Source of the DNA: an uncultured Phaeodactylibacter sp. | GTDB lineage: Bacteria; Bacteroidota; Bacteroidia; Chitinophagales; Saprospiraceae | DNA length: 8,333 nt | Reading direction: 5' to 3' | NCBI GenBank assembly: GCA_913062745.1 | Contig: CAJXXJ010000135.1 | Span: 1 to 8,333, forward strand | Part shown: piece after piece, positions 7,312 to 8,333 of the stretch | Layout: each line of letters begins with the position of its first letter | Numbering within the stretch: position 1 is the first letter of the stretch | Notes under the pieces: generated by a model | Told to the model about the DNA's origin: nothing | Databases searched by the model: none | The model's input: only the letters and a program-made list of their open reading frames with translations | Program-made: the position numbers and the translations under genes

Positions 7312-7569
7312 ATGAAACAGATTACAATATTAGGGCTGGGCAATAGCCGCCATCGGCAGTTGAGCAGCAACATCGAGGCGGTTATCCGGGAACTGGACCT
7401 ATCAGTTGATGTAGAGCAGATCATGGAAGTAGAGCAAATCCTCTCTTCCGGCGTAGACTCCATCCCCGCAGTCGTTCTCAATGGGCATGTTATTTTTGAC
7501 GGAAAGACAAACCCTACACGGGCTGAGTTAAAAGATGCTTTGATGCTGAACCAGCAAGAAGTAAATTAG
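7312..7569 (+). CDS. Thioredoxin-fold protein without active-site cysteines (Thioredoxin_3-like)
   Basis: 85 residues from the ATG at 7312. An ATG at 7291 would add seven residues, but the family usually starts one or two residues before the first strand, as here (MKQITILG). The layout follows the small Thioredoxin_3 (redox-active disulfide protein 2) family: strand ITILG (4-8), the active-site turn, helix NIEAVIREL, strand VDVEQI, the SIPAVVLNG cis-proline strand with Pro at 53, then the hairpin VIFDGK and a last helix. In the family the turn reads G-x-G-C-x-x-C; here it is GLGNSRH (8-14), so both cysteines are gone (Asn11 and His14), and no other Cys exists in the protein. It cannot act as a dithiol reductase. 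It lies between the divergent kinase and the response regulator, 63 bp before the latter, which hints at a binding or adaptor role in signalling. That role is inference. Confidence 0.75.
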   Translation: MKQITILGLGNSRHRQLSSNIEAVIRELDLSVDVEQIMEVEQILSSGVDSIPAVVLNGHVIFDGKTNPTRAELKDALMLNQQEVN

Positions 7570-7575
7570 CAGACA

Positions 7576-7634
7576 CCGGCCCTACATTTGCTATATTGGC
7601 CGGGCTGCTTAATGTTTTTTAATCAGGCCAATAT
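7576..7634 (+). promoter_or_regulatory. Overlapping inverted repeats covering the response regulator leader and start codon
   Basis: ATATTGGCC (7593-7601) is a perfect 9-bp inverted copy of GGCCAATAT (7626-7634), which contains the first two bases of the ATG at 7633. Folded in RNA, the start codon would be in the stem and an upstream in-frame ATG (7612) in the 24-nt loop. A second pairing, CCGGCC (7576-7581) with GGCCGG (7598-7603), uses the same middle segment and excludes the first. The arms are exact in the sequence; the switching function is inferred. Confidence 0.45.
7583..7590 (+). promoter_or_regulatory. Consensus -7 element in front of the response regulator
   Basis: TACATTTG is a perfect match to the Bacteroidota TAnnTTTG element and lies 42 bp before the ATG at 7633. 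No TTG is present at the usual -33 distance, so the promoter is incomplete or needs an activator. The element lies in the loop between CCGGCC (7576-7581) and GGCCGG (7598-7603), a placement that would suit an operator. A start near 7596 would put the repeat arm at the very 5' end of the mRNA. Confidence 0.4.
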
Positions 7635-7998
7635 GAAAAAAGTACTTGTCATAGAAGACGCGCTGCAAATCCGCGAAAATATTGCCGAATACCTCGAATT
7701 AAAACAGTACACCGTTACCACCGCCGCTGATGGAGCGCAGGGGTGGCAGCTTATACAAAGCGACCCGCCCGACCTGGTGATCTGTGATGTCAAAATGCCT
7801 AAACTCAGTGGCTTTCAGCTAAAAGCCAAACTCAACGAGCAAACCCATCTTAGCCGCATTCCGTTTATTTTCCTCACCGCTGCTGCCCAGAAAAAGGATA
7901 TCGAGCAGGGGCGTGCGCTCGGTGCAATCGCCTACATGACCAAGCCGTTTCAGATGAACGAGCTGATGGACTGGGTGGAGCAGCTGCTGGGGAAGTAA
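7633..7998 (+). CDS. Single-domain (CheY-like) response regulator
   Basis: 121 residues from the ATG at 7633 (MKKVLVIED). Other in-frame starts (ATG 7612, TTG 7588) lie ahead of the receiver fold. All receiver residues are present: acidic pair Glu8 and Asp9, phospho-acceptor Asp52 (VICDVKMP), Thr82 (FLTAAA), the switch aromatic Tyr101 and Lys104 in MTKPF. The protein ends after the last helix (WVEQLLGK), so there is no DNA-binding or enzymatic output. It must signal by protein contact or pass phosphate on, as CheY, Spo0F or DivK do. The closest candidate donor is the divergently encoded PAS kinase, which has no receiver of its own. It follows the thioredoxin-like gene by 63 bp and may be co-transcribed with it or use the -7 element at 7583. 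It converges with the pyrophosphohydrolase gene, with 2 bp between stop codons. Confidence 0.9.
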   Translation: MKKVLVIEDALQIRENIAEYLELKQYTVTTAADGAQGWQLIQSDPPDLVICDVKMPKLSGFQLKAKLNEQTHLSRIPFIFLTAAAQKKDIEQGRALGAIAYMTKPFQMNELMDWVEQLLGK

Positions 7999-8000
7999 CG

Positions 8001-8333
8001 CTACCGTTTTTTAGCCATCAGGATGCTCTGCAGGTCTGCCGGTGAGTAATGAACAGACTTCAGGGTTTTATTGTCCGGTTTGCGGTACACCAGAAAGTGC
8101 CCGTCTTCCTCTACAATGTGGCTGTCGAAACCGCGCTCCTCCCGGTAGTACTGTGCCGTTTTCTCTGCTTCTTCGCGGGTGTCGCAGGCCTTGCTCATGT
8201 TGGAGCGCTGCACTTCCTCGAACAGGCTTTTAAACTGCTCCCCGAGGCCAAATTCCAAAATGGCTCCTGACAGTACGTACTGCAGGTCGCACAACGCATC
8301 TGCCACCTCTACGATATCCCCGTCGGCAATGGC
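8001..8333 (-). CDS. MazG/PRA-PH-like NTP pyrophosphohydrolase (5' end outside window)
   Basis: The last 110 residues are visible. The frame runs off the window end, and a GTG at 8306 is an internal Val, not the start. The fragment opens with DIVEVADALCDLQYVLSG, the second metal-binding helix of the all-alpha NTP pyrophosphohydrolase fold: Glu9 and Asp12 of the fragment form E-x-x-D. The first EExxE helix must lie outside. Helix LEFGLGEQFKSLFEEVQRSNMSKA follows, as in the phosphoribosyl-ATP pyrophosphohydrolase-like family. These enzymes cleave nucleoside triphosphates to monophosphate and pyrophosphate, often as house cleaners of damaged nucleotides; the substrate here is unknown. After SNMSKA comes a stretch of about 35 residues (TREEAEKTAQYYREERG, then FLVYRKPDNKTLKS) where other members have a short GEDGKPIYREDGKVLKG-like loop, before a shared SPADL end. 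It converges with the response regulator, 2 bp apart. Confidence 0.78.
   Translation of the reverse strand, partial: AIADGDIVEVADALCDLQYVLSGAILEFGLGEQFKSLFEEVQRSNMSKACDTREEAEKTAQYYREERGFDSHIVEEDGHFLVYRKPDNKTLKSVHYSPADLQSILMAKKR

Noticed and set aside
7576..7620. CCGGCC/GGCCGG hairpin with a later T-run as terminator of the thioredoxin-like gene
   Set aside because: The T-run (7615-7620) begins more than ten bases after the stem, with a 16-nt loop; it fits better as an operator or leader structure.

Overview
The window looks like a chromosomal segment of a Bacteroidota bacterium, possibly of the Saprospiria type (a guess from general appearance). The evidence is: promoter elements of the Bacteroidota form (TTG, about 20 bp, TAnnTTTG), few good Shine-Dalgarno sequences, and gene families typical of the phylum. 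These families are a stand-alone isoamylase early-set protein, a secreted C1B peptidase, a YfbK-type vWA lipoprotein, and a MazG-like pyrophosphohydrolase with a distinctive C-terminus. I see no insertion sequence, CRISPR array, tRNA or rRNA.

Layout: (1) 1-342, minus strand, cut by the window edge: a small carbohydrate-binding (CBM48/isoamylase early-set) protein with a good promoter at 385-415. (2) 343-1204: a lower-GC stretch without a convincing gene, followed by a strong hairpin terminator (1205-1256). (3) 1307-2491, minus: secreted bleomycin-hydrolase-like cysteine peptidase; 2571-3431, minus: EI24/CysZ-like membrane protein just upstream of it. (4) 3564-5066, plus: vWA/DUF3520 lipoprotein, converging with (5) a 662-residue soluble PAS-PAS-PAS histidine kinase (5071-7059, minus). 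(6) Diverging from the kinase: a thioredoxin-like protein that has lost both active-site cysteines (7312-7569, plus) and a single-domain response regulator (7633-7998, plus). (7) 8001-8333, minus, cut by the window edge: a MazG/PRA-PH-like pyrophosphohydrolase.

The most interesting part is 5071-7998. The third PAS domain of the kinase carries the residues that in rhizobial FixL bind heme and respond to oxygen (His303, Arg323 and an Ile/Leu/Val distal pocket, by alignment from memory). Beside it are a CheY-like receiver with no output domain and a redox-dead thioredoxin fold. I read this as a candidate heme-based gas-sensing module with an unusual non-catalytic thioredoxin-fold partner. The start codon of the response regulator lies inside a perfect 9-bp inverted repeat whose other arm can also pair with a third GGCC segment, which suggests switchable translation. 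The heme, signalling and switching roles are inferences; the residues and repeats are visible in the sequence.
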